The notes: generated from the sequence alone by a model not told the origin. A stretch of DNA of 37,090 nt from Crocinitomicaceae bacterium (GCA_024643365.1 JAHENC010000007.1:1-37090), one strand, 5' to 3'. Counted from the first letter of the stretch, positions 26,354 to 34,923 are shown. Numbers and translations are program-made.

Positions 26354-27571
26354 ATGAAACACATAAATCTATTTGCTATTGTGCTAACAACCATTTTGTT
26401 AAATTCAAATGTAGTCTCAGGACAGGTGGTTAAAGACACAATTAAAAAACCTGCAACGACTTCTAAAAAGTGGTTTGAATCAATTAACATTCGCGGTTAT
26501 GCGCAAGTTCGTTACAATGGACTTTTGCAAACAAACGAAGATTTAGGTTGTGAACAATGTGATAAAAGCTGGGGCGGAGATAATGGCTTTTTTATCAGAC
26601 GTATGCGCGTAATTATTTACGGGCAAATAAGCCCGCGTGTTTATTTTTATGTACAGCCGGATTTTGCCAGCGCACCATCTTCTTCTAACTTGAATTTTGC
26701 TCAATTAAGAGATGCCTATTTTGATTTGGGCTTGGACAAAGACAATGAATTCAGACTTCGTATTGGTCAAAGTAAAGTTCCTTACGGATTTGAAAATATG
26801 CAATCCTCTCAAAATCGCTTACCACTGGACCGAGCTGATGCATTTAACTCAGCTGTGAGTAATGAGCGCGATTTAGGTGTGTTTTTCTATTATGCACCTG
26901 CCAAAATCAGAAAACGATATTCTTCTTTAGTAAATGACGGATTAAAAGGCTCCGGTGATTATGGTGTTTTTGGACTTGGTATCTATAATGGTCAAACCGC
27001 AAATAAACCTGAATTAAATGCTAATCGCCACATTGCTACACGACTTTCTTACCCATTTGAATGGAAAAAACAGATTTTCGAACCAGGAATTCAAGCATAC
27101 AAAGGCGATTTTACACTTTCAACTCTTAGCTCAGGTGTTAAATCGAATTTAACAAAAACGTACTTAGATGAGCGAGTAGGTGGTTCATTCGTCCTTTATC
27201 CAAAACCATTCGGTATTCTCGCTGAATATAATGTGGGTACGGGTCCGGAGTTTGACAAATTATCGGACTCAATTACTAATCAGCGTTTGCATGGTGGATT
27301 TATTACGGCGTCATATAAAGTTGATTTTAAAGGACAAACACTTATTCCATTTGTTCGTTATCAAAAATACGATGGAGGTAAAAAACACGAGTTAGATGCA
27401 CGAAGTTACGAAGTGGAGGAATTGGAAATCGGTGCAGAATGGCAACCAAATAAAAACTTTGAACTAGTTGTTATGTATACAATGTCATCAAGAAGGTATG
27501 AAGATTATGCAAAACAAAATAATTACCAGCGCGGAAATCTTTTGCGAATTCAAGCACAAGTTAATTTTTAG
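26354..27571 (+). CDS. phosphate-selective porin O/P family outer-membrane protein
   Basis: 405 residues. Signal peptide ends near VVSGQ. The mature N-terminus has SINIRGYAQVRYNGLLQTNED, followed by FFIRRMRVIIYGQISPRVYFYVQPDF. The latter is the conserved opening of Porin_O_P (PF07396) barrels, as is LRIGQSKVPYGFENMQSSQNRLPLDRADAFN. It ends in a strand with C-terminal Phe (IQAQVNF), typical of outer-membrane beta-barrels. It probably lets phosphate or related anions cross the outer membrane and feeds the divergent Pit system. Substrate choice is inferred from family and neighbours. Confidence 0.92.
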   Translation: MKHINLFAIVLTTILLNSNVVSGQVVKDTIKKPATTSKKWFESINIRGYAQVRYNGLLQTNEDLGCEQCDKSWGGDNGFFIRRMRVIIYGQISPRVYFYVQPDFASAPSSSNLNFAQLRDAYFDLGLDKDNEFRLRIGQSKVPYGFENMQSSQNRLPLDRADAFNSAVSNERDLGVFFYYAPAKIRKRYSSLVNDGLKGSGDYGVFGLGIYNGQTANKPELNANRHIATRLSYPFEWKKQIFEPGIQAYKGDFTLSTLSSGVKSNLTKTYLDERVGGSFVLYPKPFGILAEYNVGTGPEFDKLSDSITNQRLHGGFITASYKVDFKGQTLIPFVRYQKYDGGKKHELDARSYEVEELEIGAEWQPNKNFELVVMYTMSSRRYEDYAKQNNYQRGNLLRIQAQVNF

Positions 27572-27591
27572 ATAAACTATTCCAACAAAAT

Positions 27592-27620
27592 AAAAAAAGC
27601 GACCTCGGTCGCTTTTTTTA
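27592..27620. terminator. bidirectional terminator between porin and superoxide dismutase genes
   Basis: AAAAAAAGCGACC-TC-GGTCGCTTTTTTT: a perfect symmetrical hairpin with A and T tracts serving both convergent genes. Confidence 0.92.
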
Positions 27621-27639
27621 TTTCTAAAGAAAATTGAAA

Positions 27640-28239
27640 TTAGATTGCGTTCGCAAATTTACTTGCAACAAAGTCCCAATTAATCACATTGAAAAACGAT
27701 TGAATGTAATCCGGTCTTCTGTTTTGGTAGTTTAAATAGTATGCATGTTCCCAAACATCTAGAGCAAGAATCGCAGACCCTTGACAACCTTCACCCATCA
27801 ATGGATTATCTTGATTTGCTGTTGAACAAATTTCTAATTTACCATTTGTCACACACAACCAAGCCCATCCTGAACCAAAACGTGTTGTCGCTGCTTTTGC
27901 AAATTCCGCTTGGAAGTTTTCAAATGATCCAAACGCCTCGTTGATGGCAGTTGCTAAATCTCCTGTTGGTAATCCACCACCATTTGGTGACATACATTCC
28001 CAGAATAAGTTATGGTTCCAGAATCCACCACCATTGTTTCTAACCGCTGGCATGTCTTTGCATACCTTTAGGATTTCTTCAATGGATTTACCTTCCAATT
28101 CTGTTCCCGCAATTGCGTTGTTTAGGTTGGTAATATAAGCTTGATGGTGTTTCGTGTGGTGAATTTCCATCGTACGTGCGTCGATGTGTGGCTCTAATGC
28201 ATCATATGCATATGGCAAAGTTGGTAATTCGAATGACAT
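27640..28239 (-). CDS. superoxide dismutase, Fe/Mn family
   Basis: 199 residues, normal family length, no signal peptide, so cytoplasmic. Metal ligands are His27 (HHTKHH), His76 (FWNHNLFW), Asp161 and His165 ([18 protein letters not shown]). The second-sphere glutamine is Gln143 in ANQDNP, with Gly at the alternative N-terminal position (NNGGGFWNH). This points to Mn-type or cambialistic metal use rather than strict Fe type (inference). It converts superoxide to O2 and H2O2. A perfect TAATTTTG box lies 32 nt upstream. Confidence 0.97.
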   Translation of the reverse strand: MSFELPTLPYAYDALEPHIDARTMEIHHTKHHQAYITNLNNAIAGTELEGKSIEEILKVCKDMPAVRNNGGGFWNHNLFWECMSPNGGGLPTGDLATAINEAFGSFENFQAEFAKAATTRFGSGWAWLCVTNGKLEICSTANQDNPLMGEGCQGSAILALDVWEHAYYLNYQNRRPDYIQSFFNVINWDFVASKFANAI

Positions 28240-28271
28240 ATTTTTATTTTTTATGTTAACTACTAAAGGAC

Positions 28272-28279
28272 AAAATTAA
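28272..28279 (-). promoter_or_regulatory. -7 box of the superoxide dismutase gene
   Basis: TAATTTTG on the minus strand, a perfect match to TAnnTTTG, 32 nt before the ATG. The 5' leader would be about 28 nt. Confidence 0.6.
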
Positions 28280-28359
28280 TCATTAAACAAGTTCGCGTGT
28301 TGAAATGTTCTTTATATATGAATAGATTTCATTTATGAAACTATCCTGCGTTTAATGCG

Positions 28360-28367
28360 TAATTTTG
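28360..28367 (+). promoter_or_regulatory. -7 box of ygiQ
   Basis: TAATTTTG, a perfect match, ends exactly 4 nt before the ygiQ ATG at 28372, implying a leaderless transcript. Confidence 0.6.
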
Positions 28368-28371
28368 AACC

Positions 28372-30267
28372 ATGAGTATAGAAAGACCAATTTCTGATTG
28401 GATTCCAATGTCCCACAAAGAAGCGGAGAAACGCGGATGGGAAGAATTCGATGTGATTTTAATATCGGGAGACGCTTACGTCGACCACCCAAGTTTTGGA
28501 ACAGCCGTAATTTCTCGAATCATTGAGGATGAAGGACTTCGAATTGGAATCGTTGCACAACCGAACTGGCAAGATGATTTGCGCGATTTTAAAAAATTGG
28601 GAAAACCAAAGTTGTTTTTTGGAGTCACGGCCGGATGCATGGATTCCATGGTCAATCATTACACAGCAAATAAACGTTTGCGATCAACGGATGCTTATAC
28701 ACCAGGTGGACAAGCAGGATTTCGTCCAGATTATGCATCTACTGTTTATAGTCAAATCTTAAAATCAATTTATCCCGATGTGCCAGTGGTACTCGGAGGG
28801 ATTGAAGCATCCTTGCGACGTGTTACCCATTACGATTATTGGAAAGATCAATTGATGCCGTCAATTCTAGTTGACTCTGGCGCTGATTTATTGGTTTACG
28901 GAATGGGAGACCAACCTTTGAGAACACTTCTTAAACTGATGAAACGAGGCGTTCCCTTTCACCAAGCAAAAACCATTAACCAGGTTGCTTTTTTGAATCC
29001 GAAGTCGGAAGAATTGCCGAGAAACAAAAACTGGGAGACGGTTGAATTGGCCAGTCATGAAACTTGTTTAGTGGATAAAATCCAATACGCTACAAACTTC
29101 AAAATTGTAGAGGTAGAATCCAATAAATGGGAGGCAAATCGAATTATTCAACACGTTGGCGATCAAACATTGGTAATCAATCCACCGTTCAAAACGATGA
29201 CGGAAAATGAAATCGATCAAAGTTTCGACCTTCCGTATACGCGTTTGCCACATCCCAAATATAAGAAGCGAGGAGCTATTCCTGCCTTCGATATGATCAA
29301 GTTCTCCATTAATATGCACCGTGGTTGCTTTGGAGGATGTAGTTTCTGTACCATTTCGGCACACCAAGGAAAATTCATTGCTTCAAGAAGTGAAAAGTCA
29401 ATCCTAGGAGAATTAGAACAATTAGTAAATCACCCCGATTTTAGAGGCTACATTTCTGACATCGGTGGTCCGTCCGCCAACATGTACAAAATGAAAGGGA
29501 AGGATGAAGCGATTTGTGCGAAATGTGTTTCGCCTAGTTGCATCCACCCAGTCATCTGTAATAATCTAGACACGTCTCACGAACAGATGACGAAGTTGTA
29601 TCAGAAAATCGACAACCATCCGAAAGTGAAAAAAGCGTTTGTTGGTTCCGGAATTCGCTACGATTTATTAGTAGATGATTTTAATAAAAACAACGAAGAC
29701 GGCAACCACGACAGGTACATTGAACAAGTGATTACGCGTCACGTCAGTGGAAGATTAAAAGTTGCACCGGAACATACCTCAGATGCTACACTTCGTGTCA
29801 TGCGAAAACCATCCTTTAAATACTTCCATAAATTCAAAGAGAAATACGATAAACTGTCTGAAAAACATGGATTGAAGCAACAGTTGATTCCCTATTTTAT
29901 TTCTTCGCATCCAGGATGTGAGGAAGAAGACATGGCCAATCTTGCAGCGGAAACAAAAGATATGGGATTCCAATTGGAACAGGTACAAGATTTTACGCCA
30001 ACTCCAATGACAGTTGCCGAAGTCATTTATTATACCGGACTTCATCCATATACGTTGAAACCGATTAAAACCGTGAAAACACGTGAAGAAAAGTTAAATC
30101 AAAACCGATTTTTCTTCTGGTACAAACGTGAAAACAAAGATTGGATCAAACAACGTTTAACGAAAGCGAAACGACCTGACCTCATTGAAAAACTCTTAGG
30201 AGAAGAGGCTACTAAAGAAGAGAAAGTTCCTAAATGGTTGGCGGATAAAAGAAAAAATAATCGTTAA
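28372..30267 (+). CDS. ygiQ: YgiQ family radical SAM protein
   Basis: 631 residues, normal for the family. The N-terminal UPF0313/B12-binding-like region holds DVILISGDAYVDHPSFG (27-43) and GGIEASLRR. The radical SAM cluster is C-x3-C-x2-C at Cys319, 323 and 326 in MHRGCFGGCSFC. A second Cys-rich segment (CAKCVSPSCIHPVIC) about 55 residues later may bind another cluster. The reaction of YgiQ is not established. It is monocistronic by layout (promoter directly before the ATG; 61 nt to the next gene). Confidence 0.95.
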   Translation: MSIERPISDWIPMSHKEAEKRGWEEFDVILISGDAYVDHPSFGTAVISRIIEDEGLRIGIVAQPNWQDDLRDFKKLGKPKLFFGVTAGCMDSMVNHYTANKRLRSTDAYTPGGQAGFRPDYASTVYSQILKSIYPDVPVVLGGIEASLRRVTHYDYWKDQLMPSILVDSGADLLVYGMGDQPLRTLLKLMKRGVPFHQAKTINQVAFLNPKSEELPRNKNWETVELASHETCLVDKIQYATNFKIVEVESNKWEANRIIQHVGDQTLVINPPFKTMTENEIDQSFDLPYTRLPHPKYKKRGAIPAFDMIKFSINMHRGCFGGCSFCTISAHQGKFIASRSEKSILGELEQLVNHPDFRGYISDIGGPSANMYKMKGKDEAICAKCVSPSCIHPVICNNLDTSHEQMTKLYQKIDNHPKVKKAFVGSGIRYDLLVDDFNKNNEDGNHDRYIEQVITRHVSGRLKVAPEHTSDATLRVMRKPSFKYFHKFKEKYDKLSEKHGLKQQLIPYFISSHPGCEEEDMANLAAETKDMGFQLEQVQDFTPTPMTVAEVIYYTGLHPYTLKPIKTVKTREEKLNQNRFFFWYKRENKDWIKQRLTKAKRPDLIEKLLGEEATKEEKVPKWLADKRKNNR

Positions 30268-30328
30268 CACCTTGTTAAAATTGTTAAAAACGAAAAATTA
30301 TCCATACATTTTTTGATACCTTGCAAAT

Positions 30329-31222
30329 ATGAAAAAGTCACTATTATTACTCTTTGTTGTTCTTGTTTCTCGTCAACTGAGCTTTGCTCAAGACACGATT
30401 GTTGAAGAAGTATATACGGAGGATGAACCAATTACTTTTGCTTCAACAAGAATTATTTCCGGACATTCCGTTGAAACGATCGCAAAAGGCATCACAGATT
30501 TTCGAATTGAGCATCGTTTTGGTGATATTGCCGGAACAAATGGTGGGGTACAAAACATGTTTGGTTTTGATATGCTGTCCGACATGAGAATTGCACTTGA
30601 ATATGGTGTAACGGATAAATTAATGATCGGTTTCGGTCGTTGTAAAGGAACTGGAGCACCCTACAGATCATTGTTAGATGGATTTGTGAAGTACCGTTTT
30701 TTGACACAAAAGAAAAATGAAATGCCTGTTTCCATGGCAATCATTGGTGGATCAACGTTTACCTATATGACAGCTTCATCCGACCTTTCTCAAGTGAATA
30801 GTTTTCCGAAAGTCGCACATCGTTTTTCTTACTTTACGCAAGTAAATGTGGCGCATCACTTTGGTGATAAAGCATCCATCGCACTAATGCCAACATATGT
30901 TCACCGAAATTATGTCGCTGCCGACGATGTAAACGATTTGTTTGCTCTAGGGGGTGCTTTTCGTGTGAAATTAACGAGTCGATTTGCCTTAGTTGGTGAA
31001 TATTACCAAGTATTCTGCAACAGTGCATATCGTCAAACTGGATACAAAAATTCACTTGGAATCGCACTAGAGTGGTTCACTTTTGGACATAACTTCACTA
31101 TCAACTTTACCAACGCTGCCGGACTCGGAGAAACACAGTTCATACCTTATACTTTCCAAAGTTGGAGCAAAGGACAATTCCGATTTGGATTCAGCGTGAG
31201 TAGAAAATTTTCTAACGATTAA
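30329..31222 (+). CDS. DUF5777-type outer-membrane beta-barrel protein
   Basis: 297 residues. MKKSLLLLFVVLVSRQLSFAQ is a signal peptide. The rest alternates hydrophobic and polar residues in strand-like runs separated by turns and ends with FRFGFSVSRKF, as in outer-membrane barrels. ITDFRIEHRFGDIAGTNGG near 55-73 and FGFDMLSDMRIALEYGVTDKLMIGFGR are features I associate with DUF5777. Function is unknown. It opens a five-gene operon. A weak -7-like TACCTTGC (30317-30324) sits 4 nt before the ATG. The YceI gene follows after 5 nt. Confidence 0.78.
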   Translation: MKKSLLLLFVVLVSRQLSFAQDTIVEEVYTEDEPITFASTRIISGHSVETIAKGITDFRIEHRFGDIAGTNGGVQNMFGFDMLSDMRIALEYGVTDKLMIGFGRCKGTGAPYRSLLDGFVKYRFLTQKKNEMPVSMAIIGGSTFTYMTASSDLSQVNSFPKVAHRFSYFTQVNVAHHFGDKASIALMPTYVHRNYVAADDVNDLFALGGAFRVKLTSRFALVGEYYQVFCNSAYRQTGYKNSLGIALEWFTFGHNFTINFTNAAGLGETQFIPYTFQSWSKGQFRFGFSVSRKFSND

Positions 31223-31227
31223 AAACA

Positions 31228-31773
31228 ATGAACATGAGCAAAAAAGCAATTTCCACTTTCGGACTAATCGTTCTTACAATACTTTCTACTTCCATCGCTT
31301 GGATGCCAAATGCACATTATGAAGTATCAGATGGCTACGCAATTGATTTCAAAAGTAAAGATCCTTCCGGTTCGTTTAAAACAATGGATGGATCTGTTGA
31401 ATTTGATGAAGCAAATATTGATGCAACACAATTCAATTTGAAAATCGACGTCAAATCAATCTCAACTGGAAACGGAATGATGAATAAAAAGTCTCAAACG
31501 GCAGAATGGTTCGACGCAGGTAAATACCCTTTCGCAAAATTCAAGTCAACGAAAGTGGTCAAGAAAGGAACTGACTTAAGTATCATTGGAGATTTAACAA
31601 TCAAAGGAATCACCAAACAATACACGATTCCAGCAAGCTACACAAAGAATGGCGAGCAAGTTACCTTTAAAGGTACATTTAATGTGAATCGCATTGAATT
31701 TAAAGTTGGACACAAAAGCGATGTCGTACCAGATTTAATGAAGGTTACTTTTAATGTTCCCGTGAAAAAATAA
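31228..31773 (+). CDS. exported YceI family lipid-binding protein
   Basis: 181 residues (ATG 31228, with an in-frame ATG at 31234 equally possible). The N-terminal hydrophobic segment (FGLIVLTILSTSIAW) is a signal peptide. The mature lipocalin-like YceI domain shows the family blocks GSFKTMDGSVEFDEANID, SISTGNGMMNKKSQTAEWFDAGKYPFAKFKST and GDLTIKGITKQYTIPASY. YceI proteins bind isoprenoid or quinone-like lipids in the periplasm. It is the second gene of the operon, 5 nt after the barrel gene and 3 nt before a small membrane protein. Confidence 0.92.
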   Translation: MNMSKKAISTFGLIVLTILSTSIAWMPNAHYEVSDGYAIDFKSKDPSGSFKTMDGSVEFDEANIDATQFNLKIDVKSISTGNGMMNKKSQTAEWFDAGKYPFAKFKSTKVVKKGTDLSIIGDLTIKGITKQYTIPASYTKNGEQVTFKGTFNVNRIEFKVGHKSDVVPDLMKVTFNVPVKK

Positions 31774-31776
31774 GTC

Positions 31777-32148
31777 ATGAATGTAAGGCTTGCTTTAACG
31801 AGTGCTTTTTGTGCGAGTCTTATTGGAGTGCTTTACACGTTTGCTTATTATCAATTGCTCTTTGATTTCTCGACAGTGTTACCAATTTGGAAGATTGCTT
31901 TTGGATTGATTTCCTTTACGTTGATTGTGTGGTATGTTCATCTTGCCTTTTTAAAGCTATTCAAACAAAACCCAACGTTTTGGTTCGGATTGACGTTCTC
32001 TTCGATAACATTTGTCAGTATTTTGTACCCAATGATGAAGAGGGTTTACGTGGATGCCTCAGAATTCTATCCTGGATTCGTCATCCCATTACACTTTTTG
32101 CCAGTACTTATGTTTTTCACTTTTCACCAATTATATCCTCAAAAATGA
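31777..32148 (+). CDS. small four-helix membrane protein, unknown
   Basis: 123 residues with four predicted membrane helices, near 5-30, 37-60, 68-87 and 97-118, and very short loops. I do not recognise a family. Its length and topology would suit a small inner-membrane subunit. It starts 3 nt after the YceI stop. Its own stop overlaps the cytochrome start by 4 nt (ATGA), so its translation is tied to both neighbours. Confidence 0.75.
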   Translation: MNVRLALTSAFCASLIGVLYTFAYYQLLFDFSTVLPIWKIAFGLISFTLIVWYVHLAFLKLFKQNPTFWFGLTFSSITFVSILYPMMKRVYVDASEFYPGFVIPLHFLPVLMFFTFHQLYPQK

Positions 32149-32492
32149 ATCGAATTCTTTTTATTACCCTTTGTTCCCTTTTTCTTGCAAGTTCATGCAC
32201 GAAGGAAAAAACACCATTCGCTCAAGCACCAACGTGCAACGGAACGGTTTCTTTTGCAAATGACGTTTTACCAATAATACAGCAACAATGTACAAGTTGT
32301 CACGATGCAGGAAATGCTTCGGGAGGATACAATCTTTCGGATCATGCTACGATCTCTGCACATGCAAATGCGGTGTTAGGTTCGATGCGTAATGCTGGAT
32401 ACCAACTCATGCCTCAAGGTGGACCAGCACTTCCTGATTCAACGATTCAACTCGTCGAATGCTGGATTTACCAAGGAAAATTGGATAACTAG
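32145..32492 (+). CDS. mono-haem c-type cytochrome lipoprotein
   Basis: 115 residues from ATG 32145. The frame is open further upstream but inside the previous gene; the 4-nt ATGA overlap and signal sequence fix the start. MNRILFITLCSLFLASSC is a lipoprotein signal with Cys18 as the lipidated residue. A single haem c motif CTSCH follows VLPIIQQQ, and Met in QLMPQGGPALP is a candidate axial ligand. The ending LVECWIYQGKLDN resembles cytochrome domains of the Planctomycete/DUF1588-like kind. It would be anchored in a membrane, facing the periplasm, and carry electrons. Confidence 0.88.
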   Translation: MNRILFITLCSLFLASSCTKEKTPFAQAPTCNGTVSFANDVLPIIQQQCTSCHDAGNASGGYNLSDHATISAHANAVLGSMRNAGYQLMPQGGPALPDSTIQLVECWIYQGKLDN

Positions 32493-32502
32493 TCGATTTT
32501 TT

Positions 32503-33006
32503 ATGCGTTTACTTGTTTTGTGTTTGATTTTTGGCTCAGCTCTGACTTATGGTCAAAGCGAACGAACGATTTTATATCAGCAAGCAACGGAATTTGGCTA
32601 CCGAAATCAATTCAAAGAAGCCGAAAACGTCCTGTCCCAGGTAATCAATTTATTTCCAAAGGATTCCATTGCCTATTTTGACCGAGCGATTATGCGTGAA
32701 AACATGGGGGATACGATTGGAGCAATTGCTGATTTAACAATGGAAATAGAAATTGACCCAAAGAGTGCTGATAATTACTTTTTACGTGGAATCCTTTTCC
32801 ATAAAACGAAAATGTACCAGGAAGCATTGTTCGATTTTAAAATGGTAACGCGAATAGATAACGGCAATGCCGATGCTTATTTTTATTCAGCTCAATTATA
32901 CCTAATACTAGAGAAGAATAAGTATCAAATCAAGAGGTTATTGAAAAAGTGCTTGAAGATTTACCCCAGTCATCAGGAAGCAAAAAAACTGTTTCGCTTA
33001 TTGTAA
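32503..33006 (+). CDS. exported TPR protein
   Basis: 167 residues from ATG 32503 (MRLLVLCLIFGSALTYGQ, a signal peptide). The frame extends upstream into the cytochrome gene without a plausible start. The mature protein is made of about three to four tetratricopeptide repeats (AENVLSQVINLFPKDSIAYFDRAI, AIADLTMEIEIDPKSADNYFLRG, ALFDFKMVTRIDNGNADAYFYSA). It is likely a periplasmic scaffold or interaction protein. It is the last gene of the five-gene operon, 10 nt after the cytochrome. Confidence 0.85.
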   Translation: MRLLVLCLIFGSALTYGQSERTILYQQATEFGYRNQFKEAENVLSQVINLFPKDSIAYFDRAIMRENMGDTIGAIADLTMEIEIDPKSADNYFLRGILFHKTKMYQEALFDFKMVTRIDNGNADAYFYSAQLYLILEKNKYQIKRLLKKCLKIYPSHQEAKKLFRLL

Positions 33007-33055
33007 CGTCCTCAATAACATGGTCATTCCGTACGTTATTCTTTAATATTTTCAA

Positions 33056-33063
33056 TACCTTTG
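33056..33063 (+). promoter_or_regulatory. -7 box of the DUF2271-T9SS gene
   Basis: TACCTTTG, a perfect match, 19 nt before the ATG at 33083. It separates this gene from the upstream operon. Confidence 0.6.
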
Positions 33064-33082
33064 TAATTAATAAACATCCATC

Positions 33083-33871
33083 ATGAAATCTACCCTTTTA
33101 ACATTCGCCTTATTTGCTTGTCACCTATTGACCGCTCAAACACAAGGTACGCTTACATTATCTTTCACTCAAACTCCTCACACATCATACCAAGGGACAA
33201 AAAATGTCATGGCTGTTTGGATTCAGTCAAGTACTGGAGCTTTCGTTAAAACGCGTGCACGCAATGCGGGTGGAGGAACATCTGACCATTTGCCTGTTTG
33301 GGCTGTAAATGCAGGTGGTTCTGCTGGAAATTGTTTAACATCAAGTTGCAACACAGTTGGAGCAATCACCGGTGCGACATTGAATAATTTTTCCACTAGA
33401 AACTTTAGTTGGGATGGAACGGATGCCTCGGGAAATGTCGTGGCTGACGGAACGTATAAAATTACCGTTGAAAGCACATGGAATCATGGTTCAGCTGCAA
33501 CAACTACCCGTTCATATACTTTTGTGAAAGGAGCAGCTGCCGACGTTCAAACGCCTGCTTCTGATGCTAATTTCACAGGAATTTCTTTGGCGTGGAATCC
33601 GGGTGGAGTGGGAGTTGAAGAAAAAACGTCCGATATGATTGTTTCCATTCAACCAAATCCAAGTTTAAATGGAGTCTTTAATGTTGAGTTTAATTACGCG
33701 ATCAGAGTCTCTGCCGTTAACTTAGCTGGTGAAGAAGTTTATACAGAGGACGTACAAATGAACGAGCTTTCTAAAACAGTGAATTTATCCAACTTAACAA
33801 ATGGCGTTTACTTTATTTGTGTAACGAATGGTACATCTGTATCAAAACACAAAGTGGTCATCAACAAATAA
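33083..33871 (+). CDS. DUF2271 domain protein with T9SS type A sorting domain
   Basis: 262 residues. Signal peptide MKSTLLTFALFACHLLTAQ. Residues about 22-150 match the DUF2271 layout: TLTLSFTQTPHTSYQGTKNVMAVWIQ, then FSWDGTDASGNVVADGTYKITVESTW, a flagellar-hook-cap-like beta fold. Residues about 185-262 (IVSIQPNPSLNGVF ... LTNGVYFICVTNG) are a T9SS type A sorting domain. In other bacteria DUF2271 genes occur with PepSY proteins and FAD:protein FMN transferases. Here apbE is the convergent neighbour, 46 nt away, which supports a redox or iron-linked role (inference). Confidence 0.85.
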   Translation: MKSTLLTFALFACHLLTAQTQGTLTLSFTQTPHTSYQGTKNVMAVWIQSSTGAFVKTRARNAGGGTSDHLPVWAVNAGGSAGNCLTSSCNTVGAITGATLNNFSTRNFSWDGTDASGNVVADGTYKITVESTWNHGSAATTTRSYTFVKGAAADVQTPASDANFTGISLAWNPGGVGVEEKTSDMIVSIQPNPSLNGVFNVEFNYAIRVSAVNLAGEEVYTEDVQMNELSKTVNLSNLTNGVYFICVTNGTSVSKHKVVINK

Positions 33872-33890
33872 AATAATAAATACACATTTT

Positions 33891-33919
33891 AAAAAAGGGG
33901 GGCATTGCTCCCCTTTTTT
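33891..33919. terminator. bidirectional terminator between the DUF2271 gene and apbE
   Basis: AAAAAAGGGG, a loop of about 9 nt and CCCCTTTTTT form a strong symmetrical hairpin that overlaps the end of the apbE stop codon. Confidence 0.9.
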
Positions 33920-34919
33920 ATTGCTCATCAGCAATCCAATCAATTAGTTTGGGAGTAATGTATACTTGGTATTTTCCATCTTCATCACTGTAAATTAAAT
34001 ACGCTTGAATTTCAGGATGATCGGCTAAAAACAGTTTTGCTTTGTCTAAACCCATGACTAAAATCGCCGTAGCTAAGGCATCAGAAGAAATGCATTTATC
34101 GGTGAAGATGGATGCACTCAATAATTGATTACTTGTTGGTTTTCCTGTTTTGGGATCAATGTGGTGAACAATCTTCACTCCATTTTCAATAGTGAATCTG
34201 CGGTAATTTCCTGATGTAGCGACACCGATGTTGTTCAATTGAAAAATAACGTTCAACGGATTGACCGATGTTTTATTTTCAACGGGTTGTTCTAAACCGA
34301 TATACCAAGGATATTTTTCAAAACGCTTGCCCTGGGCAAACACTTCACCGCCAATCTCAACAATAAACGAGGTAATTCCTTTTGACTGTAAAAATTCTGA
34401 GACCAAATCGACCGAATATCCTTGAGCAAAGGCATTAAAATCCAGCGATACTCTTCGGTCTGTTTTGACAATGCGCCCAAGTTTTAATTCGATCTTTTCA
34501 AAACCAACAAACGCAAGAAGACTATCAATTTTCGATTGCTCAATGTTGCTTTTCTTTTCTGGACCGAATCCCCACGCATTGACCAGCGGATAAACAGTCG
34601 GATCAAATGCACCATTCGTTAAGCTCCAAATTTCCTTCGCTTTTTTAAAACAAGCATTGAAATAAGGATCCGTTCGCCAATAAAATTGGTTATGGTTGAT
34701 TTTTGAAATCAAGGAATTGGCTTGATAGGTAGAAACTGATTTATCGAAGCGCTTCAATAAACGCTCGATGCCTTTTTGTAAGTTTCGATTTTTAGAGTCG
34801 AAATATTGAATATGATAGGTAGTTCCTTGTGCCTGACCTTCAAGATATATTGCCTCTTCTTGCGCAAAGACCATCGTTGAGACCGAAAGAATCATCAAGA
34901 AAAAGTGTATTTTTTTCAT
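33918..34919 (-). CDS. apbE: FAD:protein FMN transferase (ApbE)
   Basis: 333 residues with an N-terminal signal sequence (MKKIHFFLMILSVSTMVFAQ), so periplasmic. ApbE family blocks are all present: GAFDPTVYPLVNAWGFGPE, DFNAFAQGYSVDLVSEFL, IVEIGGEVFAQGK, GVATSGNYRRF and HHIDPKTGKP. The enzyme moves FMN from FAD onto Thr residues of flavoproteins such as NqrB/C or RnfG. No such acceptor gene lies in this window, so the target is elsewhere or unrecognised. A -7-like box ends 4 nt before the ATG. Confidence 0.95.
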   Translation of the reverse strand: MKKIHFFLMILSVSTMVFAQEEAIYLEGQAQGTTYHIQYFDSKNRNLQKGIERLLKRFDKSVSTYQANSLISKINHNQFYWRTDPYFNACFKKAKEIWSLTNGAFDPTVYPLVNAWGFGPEKKSNIEQSKIDSLLAFVGFEKIELKLGRIVKTDRRVSLDFNAFAQGYSVDLVSEFLQSKGITSFIVEIGGEVFAQGKRFEKYPWYIGLEQPVENKTSVNPLNVIFQLNNIGVATSGNYRRFTIENGVKIVHHIDPKTGKPTSNQLLSASIFTDKCISSDALATAILVMGLDKAKLFLADHPEIQAYLIYSDEDGKYQVYITPKLIDWIADEQ

Positions 34920-34923
34920 GAAT

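Noticed and set aside
31887..32144. N-terminal extension of the cytochrome c gene
   Set aside because: The frame is open but lies inside the small membrane protein gene. The lipoprotein signal and the 4-nt ATGA overlap fix the start at 32145.
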